Assembly (NCBI RefSeq): GCF_002234405.1
Contig: NZ_NMQT01000022.1
Location: 27,153 to 91,152 of the forward strand
Direction: 5' to 3'
From: Amycolatopsis thailandensis
GTDB lineage: Bacteria > Actinomycetota > Actinomycetes > Mycobacteriales > Pseudonocardiaceae
Length of the DNA: 64,000 nt
Part shown: positions 23,757 to 32,428 of the stretch, in pieces
How the letters are laid out: the number at the start of each line of letters is the position of its first letter
Numbering within the stretch: position 1 is the stretch's first letter
Notes under the pieces: model-generated
What the model saw: only the letters and a program-made list of their open reading frames with translations
Told to the model about the DNA's origin: nothing
Database searches by the model: none
Made by a program: the position numbers and the translations under genes

Positions 23757-24608
23757 ATGATCGTCGGATACGTCCTCGCGCTGCTGGCGGCGCTGGCCTC
23801 GGGTAGCGGCTCGGTGCTGGAGTCGATCGGCGTCCGCCGCGCGGGCGCTTACGGCGGCAGCGCGCTGGATCTGGTGCATCTGCGGCGCCAGTGGATCTAC
23901 TTCCTCGGCGTCGGCGTAGACCTGGTCGGCTTCGCCTGCGCGGCGGCCGCGTTGCATCGGCTGCCGCTGTTCCTCGTCCAGTCGGTGCTGGCGTTCAGCG
24001 TCGGCGTGACGGCCGCGATCTCCGCGTTCCTGGGCAGCCGGTTGGCGGCGCCGGGCTGGGCCGCGTTGGGAGTCGGGGCCGTCGGCCTGGTCTTGCTGGG
24101 ACTGTCGGCGCAGCCGGGCCCGGCCAAGGTCCTCCCGGCGGGGTGGCGCTGGGTCCTGCCCGCGATGGCGTTGGTCGTGGGGGCGATCGCTTGGTACTTC
24201 AGGCGATTCGACCGCCCCTGGGCGGCACAGGTGCTCGGCTTCGCGACCGGGGTCGGCTTCAGCGTGGTCGGTGTCTCGGCGCGCACCCTGAACCTGCCGT
24301 CCTCAGGCTGGGGGATGCTGGCGGAACCGGCCGTGTGGGCGATGATCCTCAACGGCCTGGCCGCGGCGGTCGCGTTCGCCCTGGCCTTGCAGAAGGGCGG
24401 TGCGACGGCGGTCAACGCGATCATGTTCACCACGAACACCGCGTTGTCCTCGGTCATCGGCCTGCTCTTCCTCGACGACCGTGTCCGCGACGGCTTCGCC
24501 ACCTTCACGATCGCAGGCCTGATCCTGGCCATGGCCGGCGCGATCGTCACCGCCCACTACGCCACCCAGGCCAAGGAACCCCGTCGCACGGCCCGACTGG
24601 CCGCGTGA
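23757..24608 (+). CDS. DMT/EamA-like multi-pass membrane protein
   Basis: The 283-aa protein is hydrophobic throughout, with nine or ten membrane segments (VGYVLALLAALASGSGSVLE; VQSVLAFSVGVTAAISAFLG; a final AGLILAMAGAIVTAHYATQA). The two-half repeat and small-residue-rich helices match the drug/metabolite transporter or NIPA-like group. It has been kept as an inner-membrane transporter of unknown substrate. It ends one base before the convergent gene at 24610. Confidence 0.8.
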   Translation: MIVGYVLALLAALASGSGSVLESIGVRRAGAYGGSALDLVHLRRQWIYFLGVGVDLVGFACAAAALHRLPLFLVQSVLAFSVGVTAAISAFLGSRLAAPGWAALGVGAVGLVLLGLSAQPGPAKVLPAGWRWVLPAMALVVGAIAWYFRRFDRPWAAQVLGFATGVGFSVVGVSARTLNLPSSGWGMLAEPAVWAMILNGLAAAVAFALALQKGGATAVNAIMFTTNTALSSVIGLLFLDDRVRDGFATFTIAGLILAMAGAIVTAHYATQAKEPRRTARLAA

Positions 24609-24609
24609 G

Positions 24610-24948
24610 TCAGGCGCGGCGGAAGCTGTGCACCACGAACTGGGTCTTGGCGACCTGCTTGCCAGGTCCGAGCACGAACGACGGGCCGTTGCACGAGGAG
24701 CCGTTGTACATCCGGATGCTGTAGCCGGTGCGGCTGACCGCGGAGTTGTAGTGCTTGTCCGGGTAGCAGTGGGTGTTCTTGTCGAAATACCCCGCCGAGC
24801 TCTTCGTGCCGGTGTAGTTGATTCCCGACCACAGGCACAGGTCCGAGGTGCAGCTCGGCGCGGCCATCGCGGTCGCGGGCGCGACCACCGTTCCCACGAG
24901 GGCGGCTCCGGCGGCCAGCAGGGTCATCAGACGGTACTTGCGACTCAT
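24610..24948 (-). CDS. Secreted peptidase inhibitor family I36 protein
   Basis: The 112-aa product has a signal peptide (MSRKYRLMTLLAAGAALVGT ... ATAMA). A small Cys-rich domain follows (CTSDLCLWSGINYTG, YFDKNTHCYPDKHYNSA, then MYNGSSCNGPSFVLGPGKQ). The CLW...NY.G opening and paired cysteines are typical of the I36 (SMI-type) peptidase-inhibitor family, beta-gamma-crystallin-like secreted proteins of actinobacteria. It is probably released outside the cell. Confidence 0.85.
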   Translation of the reverse strand: MSRKYRLMTLLAAGAALVGTVVAPATAMAAPSCTSDLCLWSGINYTGTKSSAGYFDKNTHCYPDKHYNSAVSRTGYSIRMYNGSSCNGPSFVLGPGKQVAKTQFVVHSFRRA

Positions 24949-25050
24949 CGGTCTTCCTTCCTGAACGGACGCTTTGCCCGATTCGGCAGGAGCGTAGCGT
25001 CGGCATCGCCCGGCGAGTCGCCGTAGTTGCCCAATGGTGACCGAGTTCGT

Positions 25051-25785
25051 TCAGCGAGCGAAGGCCAGGGCGATCCAGTTCGAGAACTCGCACGCAAGGT
25101 GCATCCGGTGGCGGGTGACCATGGTGGGGAGGGTGAACCGCGGGAACTCGACGCACAGATGGGCGTGGAAGCCGTCAGCGTGGTCGCGGAACTCGTGCCG
25201 GACTCCACCGATGGCCAGGCCGGTGCCGGTCCGGGCGACACCGGAGGCTTCGAGGGGGAACGCCGGATCTCGGTGGGTGACGATCTCCGCGGTGTCGGTG
25301 TAGTCGACGAGGAACCGGGTCGCGAGGGGACTTCCTCCGGTCGTCTCGACGACTTCCTGTCGTCCGTCGGGGGCGGTGTCGATCAGGAAGTGGTCCGGGT
25401 TGGCGGCGATCATGCTGTGGGCGTAGTCGTCCCGGCCGACGTCGCCGAACCAGGCGAGGAAATCCGCGGCGGTACCGGCTCCGGTGACGAAGAGGTCGCA
25501 GGTGCTGGTGACGCGACGCCCGCGCGAGAGGCGGGTGGAGGTGCGCGCGACCCAGTCGGCGCGGCGGATGTCCCGGGCGAGGCGGCGCCGGATCTCGTCG
25601 GGGCCGAGGTCCAGTTTGGTGTCGGCGAAAGCCGCGCGCCTGCGGGCGAGTTCGCCGGTGGGGACCGGGAGGCCGATCTTGACGGCGGCCTCGTTCATCC
25701 GCTTCGTCTCCCATGCCAGCACGTCTTCGCGTGTGACGGGACGTCCGGCCAGGACGGCCTCGATCGTCGGTTCGATAGTGGGCAT
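25051..25785 (-). CDS. Protein of unknown function, divergent from the XRE-cupin gene
   Basis: The 244-aa soluble protein begins MPTIEPTIEAVLAGRPVTRE. It includes a Trp/Asp-rich middle (ADFLAWFGDVGRDDYAHSMI) and a His-containing C-terminus (GFHAHLCVEFPRFTLPTMV). I do not recognise the family; it has no signal peptide or membrane segment. The start has a dyad of the same sequence class as the one at the aromatic operon about 50 bases upstream, so it is probably under the same regulator and may act in the same catabolic pathway. Confidence 0.75.
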   Translation of the reverse strand: MPTIEPTIEAVLAGRPVTREDVLAWETKRMNEAAVKIGLPVPTGELARRRAAFADTKLDLGPDEIRRRLARDIRRADWVARTSTRLSRGRRVTSTCDLFVTGAGTAADFLAWFGDVGRDDYAHSMIAANPDHFLIDTAPDGRQEVVETTGGSPLATRFLVDYTDTAEIVTHRDPAFPLEASGVARTGTGLAIGGVRHEFRDHADGFHAHLCVEFPRFTLPTMVTRHRMHLACEFSNWIALAFAR

Positions 25786-25831
25786 CGGTGCCTCCGGACG
25801 GGCTTCGGATCGGTGAGCGACTGCGATCGCA

Positions 25832-25852
25832 CTGTTTAATCATACTGAACAC
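25832..25852. promoter_or_regulatory. Operator 1 of the XRE-cupin regulator (degenerate)
   Basis: CTGTTTA (25832-25838), 7 bases, TGAACAC (25846-25852). The right half matches the consensus GTGTTCA-N7-TGAACAC exactly and the left half differs at two places. It lies 47 bases upstream of the divergent unknown gene. Confidence 0.6.
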
Positions 25853-25927
25853 TGCTGTCAAGGCAGGCGCGCTGTACGTCACCCGACGTGGCGAGGTGGT
25901 CAGTGCGGGGTCCTGAACTCGGCGGTA

Positions 25928-25948
25928 GTGTTCAGCGATGGTGAACTG
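25928..25948. promoter_or_regulatory. Operator 2, in front of the XRE-cupin gene
   Basis: GTGTTCA (25928-25934), GCGATGG, TGAACTG (25942-25948): 13 of 14 dyad positions equal to the consensus, centred ~30 bases before the regulator start. This indicates autoregulation. Confidence 0.65.
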
Positions 25949-25968
25949 AGGGTGCAAAGGGGTTCGCG

Positions 25969-26700
25969 GTGGAGGACAGGATCGGGCCCGCGCTGCGGCA
26001 GGCGCGGGAGGAGCGCAAGCTGAGTCTGCGCAAGGTGGCGACCGCCGCCGGGATCTCGCCGAGCCTGCTTTCGCAGGTGGAGACAGGCCGGTCCCAGCCC
26101 TCGGTGAGCACGCTGTACGCGCTGGTCAGCCACCTCGGCATCTCGCTCGACGAACTACTCGGCATCGACGTGGGTCAGGCCGGGGTGCCGGTCGTGAGTG
26201 AGTCGCCGGAGCGGCCGGTCGCGCGGACGCCGTCCGGTGTCGTGCAGCGTGCCGCGGACAACCCGGTCCTGGAGATGGCCAATGGTGTCCGGTGGGAGCG
26301 GCTGGCCATCGGCGGCCAGGCCGACGTCGATGCCTTGCTGGTCACCTACGCGCCCGGTGCCGCCAGTTCGGTCGACCGGAAACTGATGCGTCACAGCGGA
26401 ATCGAACATGCCTACCTGCTGTCGGGCGAACTGACCCTGCTGCTCGACTTCGATCGGCACCTGCTCGCCCCCGGCGACTCCCTGTGCTTCGACTCCACCC
26501 GTCCGCACATGTACCTCAACCACGGAGCCGAGCCCGCGCGAGGTGTGTGGTTCGTGTCCGGCAGGCGGGAGCTCGAGCACACCCGCGAGTGGGTGGAGTC
26601 CCAGTTCGGCGACCTTTCCGGTGAGGTCGCCCAGTCGCCTTCGAACGCTGTCGAGGCCCTGGCGCTGCTCCTGAAAGCCGATCGCGACCGAGGGCGCTGA
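25969..26700 (+). CDS. XRE-family regulator with C-terminal cupin domain
   Basis: The 243-aa protein starts at a GTG with AAAGGGG nine bases ahead. Residues ~8-62 are an XRE helix-turn-helix (LRQARERKLS-type: ERKLSLRKVATAAGISPSLL, then QVETGRSQPSVSTLYALVSH). The C-terminal half is a cupin (MRHSGIEHAYLLSGELTLLL, PGDSLCFDSTRPHMYLNHG), a small-molecule sensor. Such regulators usually control the neighbouring catabolic operon in response to its substrate or an intermediate. Matching dyads flank it on both sides and precede the aromatic operon. Confidence 0.9.
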   Translation: MEDRIGPALRQAREERKLSLRKVATAAGISPSLLSQVETGRSQPSVSTLYALVSHLGISLDELLGIDVGQAGVPVVSESPERPVARTPSGVVQRAADNPVLEMANGVRWERLAIGGQADVDALLVTYAPGAASSVDRKLMRHSGIEHAYLLSGELTLLLDFDRHLLAPGDSLCFDSTRPHMYLNHGAEPARGVWFVSGRRELEHTREWVESQFGDLSGEVAQSPSNAVEALALLLKADRDRGR

Positions 26701-26721
26701 TCACATCTCGTCCGCTGTCAC

Positions 26722-26759
26722 TTGACGTTTGAGCCCATGTGTTCAATATTAGTGAACAC
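26722..26759 (+). promoter_or_regulatory. Promoter and operator 3 of the aromatic catabolic operon
   Basis: A -35 box TTGACG (26722-26727) and a -10-like CAATAT (26744-26749) are 16 bases apart. The perfect dyad GTGTTCA-ATATTAG-TGAACAC (26739-26759) overlaps the -10. A protein bound there would block RNA polymerase, so repression by the upstream XRE-cupin protein is likely. Confidence 0.7.
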
Positions 26760-26792
26760 TTGAGCAAGCAAGGGTGGCGGAAAGGAGATGCC

Positions 26793-27656
26793 GTGCTGAT
26801 CGGATTCGCCGGGATCGGACGGATGGGCCTGCCGATGGCCCTCCGGCTGGTACGGGCGGGACACACGGTCCTTGCCCATGACCCGGGTCTCGGCAGTGTT
26901 CCGGCGAGCATCACGGCGGTCGCCTCGGCGGCCGGGCTCGCCGAGACGGAGCTGTCCATCAGCATGCTCCCCGACGGCGTGGCGACCCGGGAGCTGGTCC
27001 TGACCGGGCTGGCGGATGCCGGTCGGGATCATCTGCACGTGGTCATGGGCACAGTCGGTCCCGCGCTCGTGAAGGAGCTGGCTCGCACCGGTCCGGTGGA
27101 CGTCATCGACGCACCGGTGTCCGGGAGCGTGTCGATGGCCGAGGCGGCCACGATCACCACCATGGTCGGTGGCACCGAGGAGCAGTTCGAACGCGTCCGG
27201 CCGGTCCTCGCGGCGATGACGTCGGCACAGTTCCACACCGGACCGGCGGGGTCGGGATCCGCGGCGAAACTCGCGATCAACGCCGTACTCGCCACCCTCA
27301 GCCAGGGCGTCGCGGAAGGTCTGCTCATCGCCGAGGCGGGCGAGCTGGACCTCAAGGTCTTCTACGACGTTCTCCGCGGGAGCGCGGCCGGCGCGCCTTA
27401 TGTCGGCTACAAGGAGGACGCGTTCCTGGCTCCGGCGTCCGCCGGTGTCGCGGCCCCGATTTCCTTGATCCGCAAGGACCTCGGCCTCGCTCTGGAACTC
27501 GCGGCCGGGCTCGACCTGCCGGGAGCGGAAGCCGCCTACGCCGTGCTGGACAAGGCGGTGGCGACCGGTCGGGGCGACGAAGACATGGCCCAGGTGCTCG
27601 CGATCCTGCGCGACCGCACGGGCCGGCCGGTGACCAAGGAGGAAGCACTCTCATGA
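26793..27656 (+). CDS. NAD(P)-dependent oxidoreductase, 3-hydroxyisobutyrate dehydrogenase family
   Basis: The 287-aa protein starts at GTG 26793 after AAAGGAG. The N-terminus is a Rossmann fold (LIGFAGIGRMGLPMALRLVR, GxGxMG type). DAPVSGSVSMAEAATIT and the catalytic lysine in GSAAKLAINAVLA follow, the standard GLYR/HIBADH order. It should oxidise or reduce a beta-hydroxy acid with NAD(P). It is the first gene of the operon, so it may act on a side-chain or early intermediate of the aromatic substrate; the exact reaction is not clear. Confidence 0.88.
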   Translation: MLIGFAGIGRMGLPMALRLVRAGHTVLAHDPGLGSVPASITAVASAAGLAETELSISMLPDGVATRELVLTGLADAGRDHLHVVMGTVGPALVKELARTGPVDVIDAPVSGSVSMAEAATITTMVGGTEEQFERVRPVLAAMTSAQFHTGPAGSGSAAKLAINAVLATLSQGVAEGLLIAEAGELDLKVFYDVLRGSAAGAPYVGYKEDAFLAPASAGVAAPISLIRKDLGLALELAAGLDLPGAEAAYAVLDKAVATGRGDEDMAQVLAILRDRTGRPVTKEEALS

Positions 27657-28042
27657 CCAGCGGCGATGCCGAAGCGACCATCCGCTCCCTGGAAGATGCC
27701 AGGTACGCGGCGGTGATGGCGGGCGATTTCGCCGCCTTCGCCGCGCACGCCCATCCCGATCTCGCCTACACCCATTCGAACGCGGTCACCGACACGCTGG
27801 AGTCCTATTTGGACAATCTACGCTCGGGTTTCTATGTCTACCACAGCATCGACCACCCCGTGGACCGGATCACGGTGGCAGGGGACACCGCGGTCGTGGT
27901 GGGGGAGATGCACGCCGACATCACCGCGGGCGGGACCCGCAAGACCCTCGCGAACCGGTCCTTGGCCGTGTGGGTGCGCGACACGGGCCGCTGGCTGCTG
28001 CTGGCCTACCAGCCCACCGTCCTGCCGGAGCCCGCCCGATGA
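27653..28042 (+). CDS. NTF2-like (SnoaL/DUF4440) protein
   Basis: The 129-aa protein has the NTF2-like pattern: a long first helix (IRSLEDARYAAVMAGDFAAF), HPDLAYTHSNAV and a final sheet RDTGRWLLLAYQPTVLPEP. The fold makes a cone-shaped pocket used for isomerisation, hydration or ligand binding. It overlaps both neighbours by ATGA, so it is translated with the catabolic genes and may be an auxiliary enzyme or subunit in the pathway. Confidence 0.82.
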   Translation: MTSGDAEATIRSLEDARYAAVMAGDFAAFAAHAHPDLAYTHSNAVTDTLESYLDNLRSGFYVYHSIDHPVDRITVAGDTAVVVGEMHADITAGGTRKTLANRSLAVWVRDTGRWLLLAYQPTVLPEPAR

Positions 28043-29109
28043 ACACCTTCACCTACGACGCGTTGCCCGGACGCGTTGTGTTCGGGCCCGGCGTCGCGCG
28101 CGGTGGGCTGCTGGACGAGATCGACACGTTCGGGGCCACGCGGATCCTGCTCATCGCGGCTGATTCGGAATTGGATTTGGCGCGTGAACTGTGTGCGCCG
28201 TTCGCCGGCCGGATCGCGGCCACGTTCTCGGGAGTCCGGCCGCACGTTCCGCTCGAAGTCGCCGAACGCGCCCGCGTGGCGGCGGCCGAAGCGGATCTCG
28301 TGCTGTGTGTGGGCGGCGGGTCGACGACGGGGACGGCCAAGGCCGTCGCGCTCACCACCGGTCTGCCGATCGTCGCCGTTCCCACCACGTATGCCGGTTC
28401 CGAGGTCACTCCGGTGTGGGGTCTGACGGAGGGGAGCCGCAAGAGCACCGGAACCGATCCGCGGGTGCTCCCGAGGACGGTCGTCTACGATCCCGAGCTC
28501 ACCCTGACACTTCCCGCCGACCTGTCCGTCGCGAGTGGACTGAACGCGATGGCGCACTGTGTCGAGGCGTTCTGGGCGCCCCGGCGGAATCCGGTTTCGA
28601 ACGCCGTGGCCGAAGACGGCATCCGGCATCTCGCCGCCGGCTTGCCCGCGGTCGCCGCCAACGCCGGTGATCTCGACGCCCGCACCGAGTTGCTGCTCGG
28701 CGCCTATCTCGCCGGCTCGGCCTTCGCGGTGGCGGGATCGGGCCTGCACCACAAGATCTGCCATGTCCTCGGCGGCGCGTTCGACCTGCCGCACGCGCGG
28801 ACCCACGCGATCGTGCTCCCCTACGTTCTGGCGTTCAACGCTCCCCGCGCGCCGGACGCCGCCTTCCGTATCGCATCCGCGCTCGGCTTCGCCGATCCAG
28901 TCCAGGGGTTGCGGCGGCTCGGTGAAAAGCTCGGCGTACCGCCCGGATTGCGGGAACTCGGGCTGCGCGAGGACTACGCCGATGTCGTCCTCGAAGACAT
29001 CCTGGCACTCGCCCCCGCCGACAACCCGCGTCCGGTCACCGCCGACAGCCTCAGATGGCTGTTGAGTGCAGCCTGGGCCGGGACCGATCCCGCGAAGGAG
29101 ATCTCATGA
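28039..29109 (+). CDS. Maleylacetate reductase
   Basis: The 356-aa protein is an iron-containing-ADH-fold enzyme of the maleylacetate reductase type: YDALPGRVVFGPGVARG at the N-terminus, CVGGGSTTGTAKAVAL for the nucleotide, PTTYAGSEVTPVWGLTEG, and histidines in LHHKICHVLGGAFDLPHART. It reduces maleylacetate to 3-oxoadipate with NAD(P)H, the step after hydroxyquinol ring cleavage. It overlaps the dioxygenase gene by ATGA. Confidence 0.92.
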   Translation: MNTFTYDALPGRVVFGPGVARGGLLDEIDTFGATRILLIAADSELDLARELCAPFAGRIAATFSGVRPHVPLEVAERARVAAAEADLVLCVGGGSTTGTAKAVALTTGLPIVAVPTTYAGSEVTPVWGLTEGSRKSTGTDPRVLPRTVVYDPELTLTLPADLSVASGLNAMAHCVEAFWAPRRNPVSNAVAEDGIRHLAAGLPAVAANAGDLDARTELLLGAYLAGSAFAVAGSGLHHKICHVLGGAFDLPHARTHAIVLPYVLAFNAPRAPDAAFRIASALGFADPVQGLRRLGEKLGVPPGLRELGLREDYADVVLEDILALAPADNPRPVTADSLRWLLSAAWAGTDPAKEIS

Positions 29110-29990
29110 GTCCTGAAGAATCCGTCGCGGACCGAGAGCAGGCCTTGACCGACGAAGTACTCGCCAGCTTCGACGGGACCGCCGATCCACGGCTGAGGCT
29201 AGTCATGCAAAGCCTTGTCCGTCACCTGCACGCTTTCGCGCGGGACGTCCGCCTGAGCGAACAGGAGTGGGAGGCGGCCATCGGATTCCTCACCCGCGCC
29301 GGGCACATCACCGACGATCGCCGACAGGAGTTCATCCTGCTGTCCGACGTCCTCGGCCTGTCCATGCTGACCGTCGCCATCAACGAGCCGAAAGTGCCCG
29401 AGGCGACCGAAGCGACGGTGTTCGGTCCATTCTTCGTCGACGAGTCACCGGAAATCCCGCTCGGCGGCGACATCGCGCGCGGCGCGGCCGGGACACCGTG
29501 CCACGTTTCGGGACAGGTCCGTGACACCGATGGCGCCCCGCTCCCGGGAGCGCGCGTCGACGTGTGGGAAGCCGACGAGGACGGTTTCTACGACGTCCAG
29601 TACACCGACGACCGGTCGGCGGGGCGTGGCTGGCTGCGCACCGGGCCGGACGGGGAGTACCGGTTCTGGTCGGTCCTGCCCGCTCCCTACCCGATCCCGC
29701 ACGACGGTCCGGTCGGGGATCTCCTGAATGCGGCGGGCCGGGGGCCCATGCGGCCGGCGCACCTGCACTTCAAAGTCACCGCGCCGGGCCATCGCACGCT
29801 GATCACGCACATCTTCCTCGCCGGCGACCCCTATCTGGACAGCGACGCCGTGTTCGGCGTCAAGGAAGGTCTCGTCGTGGAGACCGCGAAACATCACGGC
29901 GGGGGCGCTCCTGACGGCTCCCGGCCCCACGGTGACTGGACGAGCCTGACCTTCGATCTCGTGCTCGTCGCCGAACCACCCACGGCCTGA
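29106..29990 (+). CDS. Intradiol dioxygenase, hydroxyquinol 1,2-dioxygenase type
   Basis: The 294-aa product has an N-terminal helical dimerisation domain (LRLVMQSLVRHLHAFARDVR) and a catalytic beta-sandwich. The Fe(III) ligands are visible as tyrosines in DGFYDVQY and in APYPIPHDGP and histidines in RPAHLHFKV. The wide context with maleylacetate reductase favours hydroxyquinol (1,2,4-trihydroxybenzene) over catechol as substrate; the product would be maleylacetate. Third catabolic gene pair in the operon. Confidence 0.92.
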   Translation: MSPEESVADREQALTDEVLASFDGTADPRLRLVMQSLVRHLHAFARDVRLSEQEWEAAIGFLTRAGHITDDRRQEFILLSDVLGLSMLTVAINEPKVPEATEATVFGPFFVDESPEIPLGGDIARGAAGTPCHVSGQVRDTDGAPLPGARVDVWEADEDGFYDVQYTDDRSAGRGWLRTGPDGEYRFWSVLPAPYPIPHDGPVGDLLNAAGRGPMRPAHLHFKVTAPGHRTLITHIFLAGDPYLDSDAVFGVKEGLVVETAKHHGGGAPDGSRPHGDWTSLTFDLVLVAEPPTA

Positions 29991-30074
29991 CCCTGATCCT
30001 CCCCTTCCGGCGGCGCCCGTTCCGGTGGCCGCCCGGTTTCCCCTGCCCGAAAAACCTCGACGTGGAGGTGCAAG

Positions 30075-31292
30075 ATGCGAAGTACCCAATGGATCGTGCT
30101 GGGCGGGTGTTTCCTCGCGTATCTGTTCGACGCGCTGGAAATCGTCCTGCTGTCGTTGTCGCTCCCGGCGATCCGGCACGACATGGGCCTTTCGGCGACC
30201 CAGGCCGGTCTCCTCGCGACCGCGACGTTGCTGGGCATCGGGGTCAGCAGCGTCGCGGGCGGTTACGTGGCCGACAACTTCGGCCGGAAGAAGGCACTGA
30301 TCGCGTCGCTGCTCATTTTCGGGGTCTTCACCGCGGCCTTGGCGGTCGTACCGAACTTCGCCGTGTTCCTGCTCCTGCGGTTCCTCGCCGGGATCGGACT
30401 CGGCGCGGTGTGGAGCGTCGTGTCCGCGTACGTGGTCGAGACCTGGCCTTCGCGGCACCGGGGTCGCGCCGCCGCGTTCGTGATCAGTGCCTTTCCCGCC
30501 GGAGGCGCGCTCGCGGCGGTCGTTTCCGGGCAGTTCCTGCCCGACTGGCGGTCGATGTTCCTCTTCGCCGGCACCGCGGTGGCCGTTCCCGTCCTCGTCG
30601 TCCTCGTCTTCTTCCGGGAATCGGCCGACTGGGTCGCGCACAAGGCGCAGCGGACCGGCCATGTCGTCACCGTGCGGGACGTACTGGACGGATCGCTGCG
30701 CCGGACCACCCTGCTGGGGACGCTGATGGCCGCTCTGGCACTCACCGGCTACTGGGGCGCGACGACCTGGCTGCCGACCTACCTCACCGCCGAACGTGGT
30801 CTCCCGGCGAGCGACGTCGCGCTGTTCGTGACGATCCTGAACATCGGCATGTTCCTGGGGTACAACGGGTTCGGCATGGTCGCCGACCGGATCGGCCGTC
30901 GGCGGACGATCATCTTCACCCTGCTCGGTGTCGCGCTCACCCTGCCCGTCTACGCCTTCACCACCCACCAGGCGAGTCTGCTGTGGCTCGGCCCGCTGTT
31001 CGGTGCCTTCACCGCGTTCTTCGGAATTTTCGGCTCCTACTTAGGCGAGCTGTTCCCCACCCGGGCCCGTGCGACCGGTGCGGGATTCTGCTTCAACGTC
31101 GGCCGCGGCATCTCCGCCTTCGCTCCTTTCGGCCTGGCGGGACTCGCGGGAGTCGTCGGCTTCAGCGGAGGACTTCTCGTCTGCGCCGGCTTCTTCGCGC
31201 TGGCCGTTCTGGCGACCCTGTCGTTGCCGCGAACCGGAGCGCGGGAGGCGGAACCCGTCGGCGACCGGCGCGAAGTCGAGGCCGGAGCATGA
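30075..31292 (+). CDS. MFS transporter, aromatic-acid importer-like
   Basis: The 405-aa protein has twelve membrane segments, the MFS motif ADNFGRKKALIASLL after helix 2 and a repeat (ADRIGRRRTIIFTLL) after helix 8. The DALEIVLLSLSLPAIRHDMG segment in helix 1 is typical of the AAHS (aromatic acid:H+ symporter) branch. A GGAGGTG site precedes the ATG. It probably imports the substrate of the operon. It overlaps the next gene by ATGA. Confidence 0.88.
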   Translation: MRSTQWIVLGGCFLAYLFDALEIVLLSLSLPAIRHDMGLSATQAGLLATATLLGIGVSSVAGGYVADNFGRKKALIASLLIFGVFTAALAVVPNFAVFLLLRFLAGIGLGAVWSVVSAYVVETWPSRHRGRAAAFVISAFPAGGALAAVVSGQFLPDWRSMFLFAGTAVAVPVLVVLVFFRESADWVAHKAQRTGHVVTVRDVLDGSLRRTTLLGTLMAALALTGYWGATTWLPTYLTAERGLPASDVALFVTILNIGMFLGYNGFGMVADRIGRRRTIIFTLLGVALTLPVYAFTTHQASLLWLGPLFGAFTAFFGIFGSYLGELFPTRARATGAGFCFNVGRGISAFAPFGLAGLAGVVGFSGGLLVCAGFFALAVLATLSLPRTGAREAEPVGDRREVEAGA

Positions 31293-32344
31293 CCGCGACC
31301 ATGAAAGCCGCTGTGTACCACGGAACCAGGGATATCCGGATCGAACGGGTTCCCTTGCCGGAACTCCGTGCGGGCGAGGTGCTGGTGGCCGTCCGGCGCA
31401 GCGGGATCTGCGGCACCGACGCGACCGAATGGGCCGCCGGGCCGGTGATGGTGCCGCTGCACCGGAGGCATCCGGCCAGCGGACATCTCGGCCCGATGAT
31501 CCCCGGCCACGAGTTCGTCGGCGAGGTCGTCGACGGCCGCGCCGGGTTGCCCGCCGGCACTCTCGTCGCCGCGGGCGCCGGAGTCTGGTGCGGACGATGC
31601 GACCGCTGTGCGCTGGGCCGTACGAACATCTGCCGCGGCTACTACACGCTCGGCCTCAACGCACCGGGAGGGCTGGCCGAATATGTCGCCGCACCGGTCA
31701 AGACGCTGAGGCCGATCCCCGACGGCCTGTCCGTCGACGCGGCGGGAATGGCGCAGCCGCTGGCAGTCGGGCTGCACGCCGCCCGCCGCGCGGGAGTCCG
31801 CGACGGGGACTCCGTCGTGATCATCGGCGCCGGCGCGATCGGCACCTTCGTCCTCGCCGGTCTCGGCCACCTTCGCCGAGCCGATGTCACCGTGATCGAC
31901 CTTCCCGGGCCCAAACTGGAACGCGCGGCGAAACTGGGCGCGACACGCACCCTGCCCGCGCGTCAGGACGTGGTCGAAGCCGTTCTGGCAGGCACAGCGG
32001 GCCGAGGCGCCGACGTAGTGATCGAGGCCAGCGGTGCGCCAGGGCAGTTCGAGAACGCGCTGCGAATGGTGACCACCGGCGGCCGGGTACTGGCCGTCGG
32101 CCTGCCGAAAGACAATCCCACCGTAGACCTGTTCGCCCTGGCGCTGCGTGAGATCACCGTCGACTCGACCGTCGCACACGTCTGCGACACCGACCTCGGC
32201 ACCGCCCTCGACATCCTCTCCGAAGGCACACTCGCACCACTGCTGCTGCACTCCTTGATCACCCTGGAAGACCTGGTGGCACATGGCCTGGAACCGCTCG
32301 TGGCCGGACAGGTCGACGGCAAGATCCTGGTGACACCCACTTAA
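31289..32344 (+). CDS. Zinc-binding dehydrogenase of the aromatic operon
   Basis: The 351-aa medium-chain dehydrogenase has C and H-E catalytic zinc ligands (RRSGICGTDATEW, IPGHEFVGEV) and four structural-zinc cysteines (WCGRCDRCALGRTNIC). The nucleotide loop is VIIGAGAIGTFVLAG. It resembles butanediol/sorbitol-type dehydrogenases. Coupled to the importer and transcribed with the ring-cleavage genes, it may oxidise a side-chain alcohol of the imported aromatic, or a byproduct. Confidence 0.88.
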   Translation: MTATMKAAVYHGTRDIRIERVPLPELRAGEVLVAVRRSGICGTDATEWAAGPVMVPLHRRHPASGHLGPMIPGHEFVGEVVDGRAGLPAGTLVAAGAGVWCGRCDRCALGRTNICRGYYTLGLNAPGGLAEYVAAPVKTLRPIPDGLSVDAAGMAQPLAVGLHAARRAGVRDGDSVVIIGAGAIGTFVLAGLGHLRRADVTVIDLPGPKLERAAKLGATRTLPARQDVVEAVLAGTAGRGADVVIEASGAPGQFENALRMVTTGGRVLAVGLPKDNPTVDLFALALREITVDSTVAHVCDTDLGTALDILSEGTLAPLLLHSLITLEDLVAHGLEPLVAGQVDGKILVTPT

Positions 32345-32428
32345 CCGGGCGTATGGCCGCCTCACATCCGGCGGGGTCGTGTCGTCGTAGTGGCGAGACC
32401 GAACACCCCACCGGCTAGGAGCAGCGGC

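Noticed and set aside
30062..32344. Forward 760-codon frame spanning the MFS gene and the dehydrogenase
   Set aside because: Its first ~400 codons are the shadow of the MFS gene in another frame; only the part from 31289 is a real gene.
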